64,000 nucleotides of DNA from Neobacillus sp. DY30 (GCF_030123065.1 NZ_CP126093.1:2856001-2920000), one strand, 5' to 3'. Numbered from the stretch's first letter, positions 34,841-44,300 are shown. Notes: generated by a model from the sequence alone, not told the origin. A program made the numbers and translations.

Positions 34841-35237
34841 TCCCTTGTTTGTAATCGGGAAGAACCATATCCTAGATGCACCGTTCACGCAACATATTTT
34901 ACCCAAACCGAAATGTTTTACTTACTAATCTCTATAAATAATTTTTCTCTTTGGCTAGTATCCGTAATAGGGGTTATTACGGCACATTTATGTTCTACTG
35001 TATTAAGTTATACATGTAAAGGAAACATAATCACACTTCATCTGGAAGATTGTGAAATATTACACTTAAACTATAGGGTGCTTTTCTAAAATAAGACTTT
35101 ACAATAATCTTCAACATTCGGGCGCTTTTCCGGAAAGCGTCTTTTATTATGGGTTTTATGTAATTGATTAAATCTTTGATCTTTACTTTGGTTATACTCA
35201 TTGATAAGCAAATTAAAGATAGGGGGCTATTTTACCT
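34841..35237. other. Intergenic region with terminator-like hairpins
   Basis: An open frame at 34823-35089 has no family resemblance or SD and is not called. GCGCTTTT-CCGG-AAAGCGTC with TTTT (35121-35146) is a terminator-like hairpin. Related CGGGCGCTTTT sequence recurs at about 35805-35840, so this too is a local repeat family. Confidence 0.45.
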
Positions 35238-35702
35238 ATGGAAAGAATAATATTGTGGTCACTGCTGATAATCGGGATCACACTATTGTTTTCTAGTTTA
35301 AGAAAACCACCAATCAAAAATTGGATAATAATTTTTTCATTGTCCTCTTATTTTTCAACGTTTGTTGGCGTTCTTGTTGTAGAAGAGAAAATGCTCGAAT
35401 ATCCAGTGAGATTTTTAAGTAACTATTTTAGTTCCAGCCTTCTTTATGAATATCTTCTATTTCCAGTTGTTTGTATTTACTTTTATCAAACGACTTATGG
35501 TTCAAGATATCTCAACATGGTTCTACAATGTATTTTGTACACCACTGTTTTAACGATCATTGAGGTATTTTTTGAAAGATATACCGAATTAATTAAATAC
35601 CATACATGGACATGGATATACACATTTATCAGCACCTTTATTCTAATGATGTTTATCCGTTTTCTAATGCAATTGATAAATAGCAAGGAAAGATATATTT
35701 AA
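35238..35702 (+). CDS. CBO0543-family membrane protein
   Basis: This 154-residue protein has five hydrophobic segments (IILWSLLIIGITLLFSSL, YEYLLFPVVCIYFYQTTYG, WTWIYTFISTFILMMFIRFL). It belongs to the same family as the proteins at 28386 and 60299, though it is more divergent. SD AGGGGG precedes the ATG at 35238. Function is unknown. Confidence 0.7.
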   Translation: MERIILWSLLIIGITLLFSSLRKPPIKNWIIIFSLSSYFSTFVGVLVVEEKMLEYPVRFLSNYFSSSLLYEYLLFPVVCIYFYQTTYGSRYLNMVLQCILYTTVLTIIEVFFERYTELIKYHTWTWIYTFISTFILMMFIRFLMQLINSKERYI

Positions 35703-36156
35703 GGAATCTCCATTGCAAGGTTTACCATTCCTTTATCTATCTATTGCTATTCTTTTTATAACCAAGAGCCTTTTTTGCTCTTTCGCATTTTTCAATATTC
35801 CGCAATCAGGCGCTTTTCTTTTGTAATAAAGCGTCCTTTTGATATGCCCGTACACCTTAAGGGATTAGATTTTGTTAAGGTAAAAAAAATTGTGAAGATT
35901 TCATAGTTAATAATGAAAACAGATCATTTGAATCATCATTTTACAATAACAACCTAGCTAAAATTCCTTCTTTTAAAACAGATATTCGCCATCCAATTAA
36001 CTATATAAAGAAAACATTTAATAGGAAACGTGTTAAAAACAATTTAAATTCCATATTTATCGTATGTATATTTAAAATATTCTAAATATTATAATTCATT
36101 TCAGAAGCAGTTGTTCCATAATGCTTGAAAACGTTTACTTTATTGGAGGAATGTAA
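35703..36156. other. Intergenic region upstream of the aromatic operon
   Basis: It starts with a terminator-like hairpin repeat (GGCGCTTTTC...AAAGCGTCC, 35810-35838). The rest is AT-rich DNA that must hold the promoter of the monooxygenase operon. A cre box closes the region. Confidence 0.5.
36125..36139 (+). promoter_or_regulatory. CcpA cre box before the aromatic monooxygenase gene
   Basis: TTGAAAACGTTTACT fits WTGNAANCGNWNNCW at every position. It lies 17 bp upstream of the start codon, a downstream roadblock position typical of CcpA repression. Confidence 0.7.
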
Positions 36157-37359
36157 ATGGCAGTGAATCTATTAGAAGTGAAAAAGACTCCCAACAAAGA
36201 AGAACTTCTTAAGAAGGCAAAAGAGGTAGGATTGTTAGCAGAAAAATATGCGTTAAAGGCGGATCAAGATTCAAAACTTCCTGACGAAGTAATTGAAAAA
36301 ATTAAAGAAGCTGGTTTGCATAAGCTTATGCGGCCGAAAGCCTATGGTGGCCAATACTTAGATTACTTTACCTTTGGTGAAATCATCCGCACCATCGCCA
36401 ATCATAGTGTTGCAGCTGCCTGGTTAAGTTACTTCTTTGTGATTCATGAAACCTGGGTGGCGTTTTTGCCAAAAGAAAGCCGTGATGAATTATACAATCA
36501 TGGCGGATTAATGGCAGATGTGTTTGCTCCTGTTGGGAAAGTAACCGATGATGGCGAAGGCTATCGCCTTTCAGGTCAATGGAACTTCTGCAGCGGCGTG
36601 CTTTGGAGTGATTGGATTGGTTTAGGCGCCATTGCCAAGTTAAAGGATGGCACAGAGCCAGAATATTGCATGTTTATTTTAAATAAGGAAGAAGCGGAAA
36701 TTATCCATAACTGGGACGCAATGGGCTTACGCGGTTCAGGAAGTAACGCGGTAAAAGTTGACAACGTTTACATACCGCCGAATCGTATTTTCCATGCAAC
36801 TCGTGTCATTAACGGTGAAGGTCCAGTAGATGGTAATTATGAACAGGACTATCAAATCTTCAATGTTCCCTATATCCCATGGTTTTTAATGGGCTTCCAA
36901 TTTATACAAATTGGCGGCGTTGAACGACTTATTGAAATCTTCCAAGAAAAAACAGAAAACAGAATTCGCATTTTTAACCATAATGCTAATGAAAAAGAAG
37001 CGGGCAGCAGCCAGCGCGTACTGGCCGAATTAAAACTACAATTAAGCGCTTTAAAAGGCTTAGCAAATGAATATTGTGAGAGATTAACAAATTACGAGCA
37101 AAATAGCATGACAACCTTGGATGAAGAAGAACGTGAGAAATTGTTTGGTATCCGTGGGCATATAGCAAAGACAACTTCTGAGATGGCGCTCCGTATTTTG
37201 CTCACTTTAGGTGGAAACTCCGTTTTTAAAGGACAGCCTACTGAATTATTTGTACGTGATCTTATGACATCTGCTTCACATCCGACACACCATTACGAAG
37301 ATGCAATGGCTTCTTACGGCAAATCAATCTTTGGCTTTAAAGGAAACCCAATTTGGTAA
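36157..37359 (+). CDS. Flavin-dependent monooxygenase, oxygenase component (HpaB/HsaA-type, acyl-CoA-dehydrogenase fold)
   Basis: The 400-residue protein has the acyl-CoA dehydrogenase fold used by two-component phenol hydroxylases such as the C2 component of 4-hydroxyphenylacetate 3-hydroxylase and HsaA. Visible segments are KLMRPKAYGGQYLDYFTFGE, GQWNFCSGVLWSDW, WDAMGLRGSGSNAVKV and LGGNSVFKGQPTELFVRD. It would hydroxylate a phenol to a catechol using reduced flavin from a separate reductase, which is not encoded nearby. Next to it is a catechol 2,3-dioxygenase (24 bp gap), which supports this role. SD GGAGG precedes the ATG at 36157. A plain acyl-CoA dehydrogenase is the main alternative. 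Confidence 0.85.
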   Translation: MAVNLLEVKKTPNKEELLKKAKEVGLLAEKYALKADQDSKLPDEVIEKIKEAGLHKLMRPKAYGGQYLDYFTFGEIIRTIANHSVAAAWLSYFFVIHETWVAFLPKESRDELYNHGGLMADVFAPVGKVTDDGEGYRLSGQWNFCSGVLWSDWIGLGAIAKLKDGTEPEYCMFILNKEEAEIIHNWDAMGLRGSGSNAVKVDNVYIPPNRIFHATRVINGEGPVDGNYEQDYQIFNVPYIPWFLMGFQFIQIGGVERLIEIFQEKTENRIRIFNHNANEKEAGSSQRVLAELKLQLSALKGLANEYCERLTNYEQNSMTTLDEEEREKLFGIRGHIAKTTSEMALRILLTLGGNSVFKGQPTELFVRDLMTSASHPTHHYEDAMASYGKSIFGFKGNPIW

Positions 37360-37383
37360 ATTTAACTTTGGAGGGAATGTAAA

Positions 37384-38361
37384 ATGATGAAAGAACCTAT
37401 TTTTGATGTTGCACATTTGGCACATATTGAAATTTATAGTCCGAAAGTAGAAGAGTCTGTATGGTTTTTTAAAGAAATTTTGGGAATGGAAGAATCACAT
37501 CGTCAAGGTGATTCCGTTTATATGCGTGCTTACGAGGATTTTTATCATCATACATTGATTATTACCAAAAATGAGGAAGCGGGCCTTGGACATGTTGCCT
37601 GGCGTGCCACTTCACCGCAGGCGCTAGAGCGTCGTGTAAGAGAAATTGAAGCGACCGGTTACGGAATCGGATGGAGCGAAGGGGATGTTGGCCATGGACC
37701 AGCGTATCAATTTACAACACCAGATGGCCATAAAATGGAAATTCTTTGGGAAGTTGACTATTTCAAACCGACTGAAGAGCAGGCAACTCCACTTCTGAAT
37801 CGTCCGCAAAAGCGTCCGCGTCGCGGTGTACCAGTACGTCGCTTAGATCATGTCAATGTACTGGCGAACGAAACCAATAAAAACGTGGAGTTTTTAGAAA
37901 ATGCTCTTGGATTTAAAGTACGCGAACGGATTCTTAATAATGATAATACTGATGTAGCAGCATGGCTAAGCTCCAACTCATTGGTGCATGAAGTGGCCAT
38001 AATGGGAGACGCGTTAGCTGAAAAGGGAAGATTGCACCATATTTGCTACTGGTATGGATATCCTCAACATCTTATGGATGTAAGTGAATTATTGGTCGAG
38101 CACGGCTTTAAAATTGAAGCAGGTCCTGGCAAGCACGGTGTCTCTCAGGCTTACTTCCTATACGTGATCGAACCTGGGGGCAATCGTGTTGAATTATTCG
38201 GCGACACCGGATATCAAATCTTTGACCCAGACTGGAAAACGGTTGAATGGAAAGGGAAAGATTTAGAGCATGCGATTATTTGGTACGGATCTAACTTACC
38301 ACAGGAGTTCTTTGAATACGGAACACCGGTGAGGAAGAAGGAAGCTGCACCAATAAAATAG
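37384..38361 (+). CDS. Catechol 2,3-dioxygenase (type I extradiol)
   Basis: The 325-residue protein has two vicinal-oxygen-chelate domains. The N-terminal one is at about 8-125, and the catalytic one at about 150-290 holds the Fe(II) ligands His (LDHVNVLA), His (LHHICYW) and Glu (NRVELFGD). It opens the ring of catechols next to the hydroxyls, giving a semialdehyde. Its length is typical. It is co-transcribed with the monooxygenase upstream (24-bp gap, SD GGAGGG). A terminator follows before the hydrolase gene. Confidence 0.92.
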   Translation: MMKEPIFDVAHLAHIEIYSPKVEESVWFFKEILGMEESHRQGDSVYMRAYEDFYHHTLIITKNEEAGLGHVAWRATSPQALERRVREIEATGYGIGWSEGDVGHGPAYQFTTPDGHKMEILWEVDYFKPTEEQATPLLNRPQKRPRRGVPVRRLDHVNVLANETNKNVEFLENALGFKVRERILNNDNTDVAAWLSSNSLVHEVAIMGDALAEKGRLHHICYWYGYPQHLMDVSELLVEHGFKIEAGPGKHGVSQAYFLYVIEPGGNRVELFGDTGYQIFDPDWKTVEWKGKDLEHAIIWYGSNLPQEFFEYGTPVRKKEAAPIK

Positions 38362-38437
38362 ATGTTCGGCAAGAGTTGAAGGTGAGCAGAGTCTGCTAAC
38401 GAACGTACAAGCTCACAATGAATGAAAACGAAAAACG

Positions 38438-38473
38438 AGAGGAAGCTTTCAACAGTTTCCTCTATCTTTTTTT
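38438..38473 (+). terminator. Terminator or attenuator between dioxygenase and hydrolase
   Basis: AGAGGAA/TTCCTCT encloses a 12-nt loop, followed by a T-rich tail (ATCTTTTTTT). Expression of the hydrolase must depend on readthrough or its own promoter. Confidence 0.75.
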
Positions 38474-38497
38474 AATAGATGGAAGGAGCAATGCATT

Positions 38498-39316
38498 ATG
38501 ACGATTCAATCGAAATATATCGATGTGAGTGGAATCAACACACACTATCACGAAGAAGGCAAAGAGTCAGAAAAGATTATTTTAATACATGGTTCAGGAC
38601 CAGGTGTATCTGCATTCGCAAACTGGCGCTTAATTATCCCGCGATTAAGTGAGTCCTACCATGTATTTGCGCCAGATATTATCGGTTTTGGTAAAACAGA
38701 TAAACTACCCGATCACCAATATACTGTTGAATTATGGGTACAACATTTAATTAGTTTTATAGAATCCGTTTCTGATGAACCTGTTCACTTAGTGGGCAAC
38801 TCTATGGGCGGAGCATTAGCACTCCATGTTGCCTATCAAAGACCGGACTTGGTGAAAAAATTGATTTTAATGGGAAGTGTTGGTATCAAGCACCAAATTT
38901 CAGAAGGGTTAGAGCGTGTTTGGGGCTATGAGCCAAGTTTGGAGTCAATGCGAGAGTTGATTGAATTATTCTCGTATGACGAAAAAGCAGCAAAAAACGA
39001 AGAATTAGTCCGTCTTCGTTATGAAGCTAGTATAGAACCTGAGGTGAAAGAGGCATTTTCGGCCATGTTCCCGGCGCCTCGCCAACAAAAACTGGACGAA
39101 TTGGCATTAAGTGATGAACAAATTCAAAGCATTAACGTCCAAACACTATTATTCCATGGCTTGGATGATAGAGTGATTCCGATTAAAGATACAAGCTACC
39201 GTCTGATTGAATTACTTCCTCATGCAGAGCTGCATGTATTTAATGAGTGCGGCCATTGGACACAAATCGAAAAAACGGAGCCGTTCGTGGAGAATATTTT
39301 AAGATTTATTAAATGA
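38498..39316 (+). CDS. Alpha/beta hydrolase, meta-cleavage product hydrolase type
   Basis: The 272-residue protein has the oxyanion segment IHGSGPGVSAFANWR, the nucleophile elbow GNSMGG (Ser at about residue 107), Asp in GLDDRVIP and His in ECGHWTQIEK. GSGPGVSAFANW is typical of XylF/DmpD/BphD-type hydrolases that cleave ring-fission products to 2-hydroxypentadienoate and an acid. The preceding gene is catechol 2,3-dioxygenase and the following one a 2-keto-4-pentenoate hydratase remnant, which supports the pathway. SD GAAGGAG precedes the ATG at 38498. Confidence 0.9.
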   Translation: MTIQSKYIDVSGINTHYHEEGKESEKIILIHGSGPGVSAFANWRLIIPRLSESYHVFAPDIIGFGKTDKLPDHQYTVELWVQHLISFIESVSDEPVHLVGNSMGGALALHVAYQRPDLVKKLILMGSVGIKHQISEGLERVWGYEPSLESMRELIELFSYDEKAAKNEELVRLRYEASIEPEVKEAFSAMFPAPRQQKLDELALSDEQIQSINVQTLLFHGLDDRVIPIKDTSYRLIELLPHAELHVFNECGHWTQIEKTEPFVENILRFIK

Positions 39317-39395
39317 TGAATGTCAGGTAATTTCTATATATCTACAATTATTAAGGATCTGTTAAAACTAAATGTTGATTTCACTGTGTTTGGAA

Positions 39396-39530
39396 ATAAG
39401 AGGAGAATTTCCGTTTATATTTGGAAATGCCCATATTTCCTTAAAAATAGGCGGAGTTTTTCCGCTTATTGCATCTAAATCCTTGGATTTTGTCTTTTTT
39501 AAAGCAGTTAACCGGAATATCTCCGCTTAT
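39396..39530. repeat. Three hairpin repeats ending CCGCTTAT/CCGTTTAT
   Basis: Units at 39396-39418, 39447-39469 and 39508-39530 each form a short dyad (for example ATAGGCGGA...TCCGCTTAT). They are spaced 51 and 61 bp. Similar GGAG...TCCGCTTAT elements are common between genes in related Bacillaceae, as I recall. The array replaces the 5' end of the downstream hydratase gene. Confidence 0.7.
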
Positions 39531-40206
39531 ATCTGCTTTTAAAGCTGCCTCTATAAACATTAGCCGGAAGGTTATGGACGGACAAATAGTAGTTGGGAAG
39601 AAAATTGGGCTAACTTCGTTTGCGATGCAGAAGCTATTAGGAGTGGATCAGCCTGATTACGGTCATTTATTGGATAGTATGGAAGTTCCAAATGGCGGTA
39701 CCATTCCGATGGAAACCCTTTTTAGCCCAAAGGTAGAAGGCGAGCTTGCTTTTGTGTTGAAAAAGGATTTAATAGGGCCAGGTGTGACAGCAGAAGATGT
39801 CCTAGATGCCACAGACTATATTGTTCCTTCAATAGAGATAGTTGACAGCCGCATTACGGATTGGAAAATTAAATTAGAAGATACGGTTGCGGATAATGCT
39901 TCTTGTGGACTTTTCATATTAGGATCTCAAAGGTTCGATCCAAATGGAGTGGATTTAACGAAAATTGAAATGAGTCTTTATAAAAATGGGGAGTTTATGA
40001 ATAAAGGGACTGGCACTGATGTGTTAGGTCATCCAGCAACATGTGTAGCATGGCTGGCAAATAAGCTCGCAGAATATGATGTGACGTTAAAAACTGGGGA
40101 AATCATTTTATCTGGCGCCTTATCTGCGGCTGTTGCAGCCGAAAAGGGAGATGTCTTTACAGCTGAGTTTCACCAGTTAGGAAAAGTGGAAGTTTCTTTT
40201 GGTTAA
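39469..40206 (+). pseudogene. 2-keto-4-pentenoate hydratase, 5'-truncated and fused to repeat DNA
   Basis: From about residue 30 the frame is a good hydratase of the MhpD/fumarylacetoacetate-hydrolase family: GKKIGLTSFAMQKLLGVDQP, FSPKVEGELAFVLKKDL and the acidic IEIVDSRITDW. The C-terminal LSGALSAAVAAEKGD and TAEFHQLGKVEVSF are also present. The first 25-30 codons are translated hairpin-repeat sequence, and the usual N-terminal 45 or so residues are missing. The TTG at 39469 has no SD. A shorter start at 39574 (ATG) would give a fragment of about 210 residues. The hydratase step of the meta pathway is therefore probably lost from this locus. Confidence 0.75.
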
Positions 40207-40271
40207 GTGCATTTATGAGGTAACGAACAGTTGGCGTAATCTGTCACTGTTCGTAAATCTCGTAAATAAAA

Positions 40272-40462
40272 CCATTCTGACAGATTCCTTTTTTCCCGTG
40301 CTTGCTCTGTCCATATGTAGGGTCCATTCTGACAGATTCCTCTTTTCCCGAGCTTGCTCTGTCCAAATGAGACCTCCATTCTGACAGATTCCTCTTTACC
40401 CAAGCTAACTCTGTCCAAAATGAAACCTCCTTCTGACAGATTCCTCTTTTCACAAATTCGTT
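40272..40462. repeat. Array of 3.6 tandem 52-bp hairpin repeats
   Basis: Units start at 40272, 40324, 40376 and 40429. Each begins CATTCTGACAGATTCC (the last one lacks two bases). CATTCTGACAGA pairs with the TCTGTCCAAATG found later in the unit (10 of 12), with a pyrimidine-rich spacer of about 21 nt. The rest of the gap to 40685 is AT-rich promoter DNA. Confidence 0.85.
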
Positions 40463-40685
40463 TGTAAGTATTTTTGTTTTAAAACGCTAGCAAAGAGACT
40501 GCTCCTATGATTCTAGTAAGATTACTGGGGTCAAAATAAAACCTTCCTCAAAGTTCGACAATGTTTCTAAAATATCATATAGACGATAATAAGGAATATA
40601 AAGTATGATTAAAAATAAGAAAATTTTAACTAGTTTATTTAAATTAATAATCGAACAATAGGAAATTACCATTTTAGGAGGCATT

Positions 40686-43436
40686 ATGAGATTTCGAACG
40701 AAGCTCTATACGAGCATAGGGTCATTACTTTTGTTCATTACGATTATCGTAATGATTTTAATGAACATGCTTGAACAATCAACGGTAAAAATGAATGTCG
40801 TAATCAATGATCTAAATGAGAGAATCGAAATGGCTTCCACGATTAAAGATGAGGTTTCGGTAACATCGAGTGTGTTAAATACGATATTGAAGGATCGCGG
40901 AGAGACAATCAATTCAGATTTATTAAATGCATGGGAAAATTCCAATTCAAATTTACAATTGGCGATTCAGTCACTAGAAAAAAAGGACTCCCAAGAGAAA
41001 TCCCAGGAACTCATTGATAAACTTAAAATTTTACATGAATCTTATCGAAATCTGGGTCAGCAAGCGTTAATGGAAAGAAAAATCAATCCCAACGCTGTAC
41101 TAACTCCTGAAATTTTTACCGATATCGAACAATTCAGTAACAGGATGGCTCAAATGGCTGAACTGCTTCATGCTCTGCAAGAACAAGGGATGAAGAATGA
41201 ACTAGTCCGTTCAAAAGATACCTATAACTGGGCAGTTGAAAATATTTATTTCTACCTTGTAATCGGTTTACTCCTTGGGATTGGTTTTGCGATATGGATA
41301 ATAAAAAGCACCAGCAACAACCTTAACAAGGTAACAGATGTTATGAAACAGGCAACGGCCAGTGATTTTGATAACTTACCACGGATTGAGATTACGACAA
41401 AAGGGGAACTGAGTGAAATTGCTGTCGCCTTTAATAAGATGGCTATAGCACTTGAGAAACATAGTCGAATCGAGAAACAGTTAAAAGAAGAAGCAGAAGA
41501 ACTGAGCTGGCTAAATACAAATATTGCTGAGATTGCAACACTTTATCCGGAAGTAGAAAATGTGCAAATGCTGGCCAATATGCTAATCACCAAACTGGTA
41601 CCTATGGTTGGGGCAAGCTACGGAGTTTTTTATCTAAAAGAAGTAAAAAAAAGCGACCAGTACTTAACAAGAATGTCTTCCTATGCAGCTTTAGGCGGGG
41701 AGCAAGACCGTAAGCAATTTCGTTTAGGAGAAGGTTTAACAGGGCAGTGCGCTCTATTAAAACAGCCCATCCATTTAAACGAAGTTCCCGGCGATTATTT
41801 AAAAATCGGATCCGGTCTGGGAGAAGCTTCTCCTAAATCGATTATGATACTACCCGTATTATTTGAAGATGAAGTACTTGCGGTAGTGGAAGTTGCCTCA
41901 TTTGAAACGTTAACACCATTACATATTAAACTGCTCGAAGAGGTAAATAACAATTTAGGTATTAAAATTAATAGTATTATGAACCACATGAAGGTAGAGA
42001 ATTTATTGCAAGAATCACAAGCCCTGACAGAGGAATTACAAGCTCAATCAGAGGAACTTCAAATGCAGCAAGAAGAGTTAAGGACAACCAATGAAAAACT
42101 AGAGGAACTGTATGAAGCATCTAAACAAAAGAACTTCGAAATACAAGAGGTCAGTGCAGCGCTTGAAGAGAAAGCACAGCAGCTGGAAATAAGCTCTAAA
42201 TATAAAACCGAGTTTCTGGCCAATATGTCCCATGAACTTAGAACGCCTTTGAATAGTTTGCTCATACTAGCACAAATCCTCTCTGAAAATGGGGAAGGGA
42301 ATCTGACGTATAAACAGCAAGAATACATTAAAACGATTTACTCTTCCGGAAATGATTTATTGAATTTAATTAATGATATATTAGATTTGGCCAAAGTCGA
42401 GTCTGGTAAACTAGATGTAATAGCAAAAGAAGTAGAATTGAATCAGCTGAGAGATTTCATCTATCGACAATTCTCACCAATTGCGAATCAGAAAAAAGTT
42501 CATTTTTCAATCGATTTGGATAGAGACTTACCATTAACAATTTCTACCGATGAACAACGACTGCAGCAAATTCTAAAAAATCTTCTAGCCAATGCGTTTA
42601 AATTTACAGAAAGCGGCAGTGTCTCTTTACAAATCCGTACTGTGATGAAAACCATCACCGAGAATAGCGGGGAAGAACAACTGGAACGAATGATTGCTTT
42701 TTCTGTTATAGATACTGGTATTGGAATTGAGAAAAATAAACAAGAGACGATTTTTGATGCTTTTAAACAAGCAGATGGAACGACCAGCAGGAAATATGGC
42801 GGTACGGGATTAGGTCTTTCGATTTGCAGGGAACTGGCTCAGTTACTGGGCGGCTTTATAGAAGTTACCAGTGAAATTAGAAATGGAAGCACATTTACGT
42901 TGTATTTACCTTATGCTCAAATGAATAACAAAATAGTAAAATTCTCCACGGCTCGTAGGGAAGCAGCCGTTAGTTTGGAAGCGACTGATTTAATCGTTAG
43001 TAATGATCAACTTTTAAAGGAAGAGTCCATCATTCAACATGGTAAATCAATTCTGAAAAACAAGAAAGTTCTTATCGTCGATGATGACATCCGGAACGTA
43101 TATGCCTTAACCATTGCCCTGGAAAATCTTGATATGGAGATCTTGGTTGCCGAAAATGGCAGAGAAGCGTTAGATGTTTTAAACGAGCACCCGAACACGG
43201 ATATCATTTTAATGGATATTATGATGCCAGAGATGGATGGGTTTGAGGCCATCCACCATATTCGTAACATTAACAAATTTGAAACCATCCCGATTATCGC
43301 CCTTACAGCAAAGGCAATGAAACATAGCAGAGAGGAATGCCTCGAGGCAGGTGCCACCGATTATATTAGTAAGCCAATTAACTTAGAACAGCTGTTCTCG
43401 TTAATGCAAGTTTGGCTGTTTACAAAGGAGGGCTAG
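40686..43436 (+). CDS. Membrane hybrid sensor histidine kinase (HAMP-GAF-HisKA-HATPase-REC)
   Basis: The protein has 916 residues. Membrane helix 1 is at about 8-27, an extracytoplasmic helical sensor (CHASE3-like) at 28-180, and helix 2 at about 185-206. HAMP is at 207-260, GAF at about 285-430 and a long coiled coil at 435-505. HisKA carries His516 (NMSHELRTPLNS), the ATPase domain has DTGIGI and GGTGLGLSI, and the C-terminal REC has Asp844 (ILMDIMMPEMDGFEA). It is first in a module with CheR, a REC-PAS kinase and a periplasmic-type binding protein. The SD TTAGGAGG precedes the ATG at 40686. Confidence 0.92.
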   Translation: MRFRTKLYTSIGSLLLFITIIVMILMNMLEQSTVKMNVVINDLNERIEMASTIKDEVSVTSSVLNTILKDRGETINSDLLNAWENSNSNLQLAIQSLEKKDSQEKSQELIDKLKILHESYRNLGQQALMERKINPNAVLTPEIFTDIEQFSNRMAQMAELLHALQEQGMKNELVRSKDTYNWAVENIYFYLVIGLLLGIGFAIWIIKSTSNNLNKVTDVMKQATASDFDNLPRIEITTKGELSEIAVAFNKMAIALEKHSRIEKQLKEEAEELSWLNTNIAEIATLYPEVENVQMLANMLITKLVPMVGASYGVFYLKEVKKSDQYLTRMSSYAALGGEQDRKQFRLGEGLTGQCALLKQPIHLNEVPGDYLKIGSGLGEASPKSIMILPVLFEDEVLAVVEVASFETLTPLHIKLLEEVNNNLGIKINSIMNHMKVENLLQESQALTEELQAQSEELQMQQEELRTTNEKLEELYEASKQKNFEIQEVSAALEEKAQQLEISSKYKTEFLANMSHELRTPLNSLLILAQILSENGEGNLTYKQQEYIKTIYSSGNDLLNLINDILDLAKVESGKLDVIAKEVELNQLRDFIYRQFSPIANQKKVHFSIDLDRDLPLTISTDEQRLQQILKNLLANAFKFTESGSVSLQIRTVMKTITENSGEEQLERMIAFSVIDTGIGIEKNKQETIFDAFKQADGTTSRKYGGTGLGLSICRELAQLLGGFIEVTSEIRNGSTFTLYLPYAQMNNKIVKFSTARREAAVSLEATDLIVSNDQLLKEESIIQHGKSILKNKKVLIVDDDIRNVYALTIALENLDMEILVAENGREALDVLNEHPNTDIILMDIMMPEMDGFEAIHHIRNINKFETIPIIALTAKAMKHSREECLEAGATDYISKPINLEQLFSLMQVWLFTKEG

Positions 43437-43439
43437 GAA

Positions 43440-44300
43440 ATCGAACAGGTAAAATACCAAGAATCTAGTAAACTAGTACAGGCACAAGAAATTGAGAGGA
43501 TCGAAATTGAATTACTTCTTGAGGCTATGTATCGTTATTATGGCTATGATTTTAGAAACTATGCCTTTCCTTTTATCCAAAGGAGGATTAATCACCGCGT
43601 TCAGATTGAGAGACTATCAAGTATATCCGCACTTCAGGAAAAAATTCTACGTGAACCGAGTGTAATGGCAAGGTTACTGTCCGATTTTTCTATTAATGTG
43701 ACGGAGATGTTTCGGGATCCATCCTTCTTTAGGAGTATTCGAACGAAAGTGATTCCTTTACTAAAAGATTATCCATTAATAAAAATATGGCATGTTGGCT
43801 GTTCTTCAGGCGAGGAAGTGTATTCAATGGCAATCCTTTTGCACGAAGAAGGAATCTACGAGAAGACAAGAATCTATGCAACGGATATCAATAAGAATGT
43901 TCTTGAAAAAGCAAAACAGGGGACCTTTCCGTTAGAAGAGATGAAGCTCTATACGAAAAACTATATTGAGGCAGGAGGGAAACAGGCCTTTTCTGAGTAT
44001 TATAAAGCCATTGATGATAAGGTTTGTTTCCACTCCTTTCTTCAGAAAAATATGATTTTCGCCCAGCATAATGTGGTATCGGATCATTCTTTTAACGAGT
44101 TTGATATGATTATATGCAGAAATGTGCTCATCTATTTTAATAAGAACCTTCAAAATAATGTTCACCAGTTAATATATGAAAGCCTAAGTACCTCAGGTTT
44201 TCTTGGCTTAGGAAAAAGAGAGGGGGTAAAATTCACACGTTATGAAGACTGTTACCGAGAATTTGATGGACCAGAAAGACTCTATCAAAAGATTAAATAA
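43440..44300 (+). CDS. CheR-type protein-glutamate methyltransferase
   Basis: The SAM-dependent enzyme methylates Glu residues on chemoreceptor-like sensors. The N-terminal CheR domain (LLLEAMYRYYGYDFRNYAFP, RRINHRVQ) is followed by the catalytic domain with IKIWHVGCSSGEEVYSMAI (SAM site) and FDMIICRNVLIYF. The first canonical start in frame is an ATG at 43527, but it would remove the beginning of the N-terminal domain and has only a weak SD. The frame stays open upstream to 43440. There an ATC codon lies 7 nt after the strong SD AAAGGAGGG, just past the previous gene's stop. The rare ATC start is therefore favoured. Confidence 0.85.
   Translation: MEQVKYQESSKLVQAQEIERIEIELLLEAMYRYYGYDFRNYAFPFIQRRINHRVQIERLSSISALQEKILREPSVMARLLSDFSINVTEMFRDPSFFRSIRTKVIPLLKDYPLIKIWHVGCSSGEEVYSMAILLHEEGIYEKTRIYATDINKNVLEKAKQGTFPLEEMKLYTKNYIEAGGKQAFSEYYKAIDDKVCFHSFLQKNMIFAQHNVVSDHSFNEFDMIICRNVLIYFNKNLQNNVHQLIYESLSTSGFLGLGKREGVKFTRYEDCYREFDGPERLYQKIK

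Noticed and set aside
34823..35089. 88-residue plus-strand open frame with hydrophobic middle
   Set aside because: No SD, no family resemblance; it overlaps the start of a decayed minus-strand gene.
28031..36156. Integrative element or prophage
   Set aside because: Gene content looks accessory, but no integrase, transposase, tRNA end or flanking direct repeat was found.
40203..40453. Two overlapping minus-strand open frames of about 70 residues
   Set aside because: They are translations of the 52-bp hairpin repeats, have repetitive peptide sequence and no ribosome site.
40272..40462. CRISPR array
   Set aside because: Units are contiguous and degenerate over their full length, with no unique spacers between constant repeats, and no cas genes are near.
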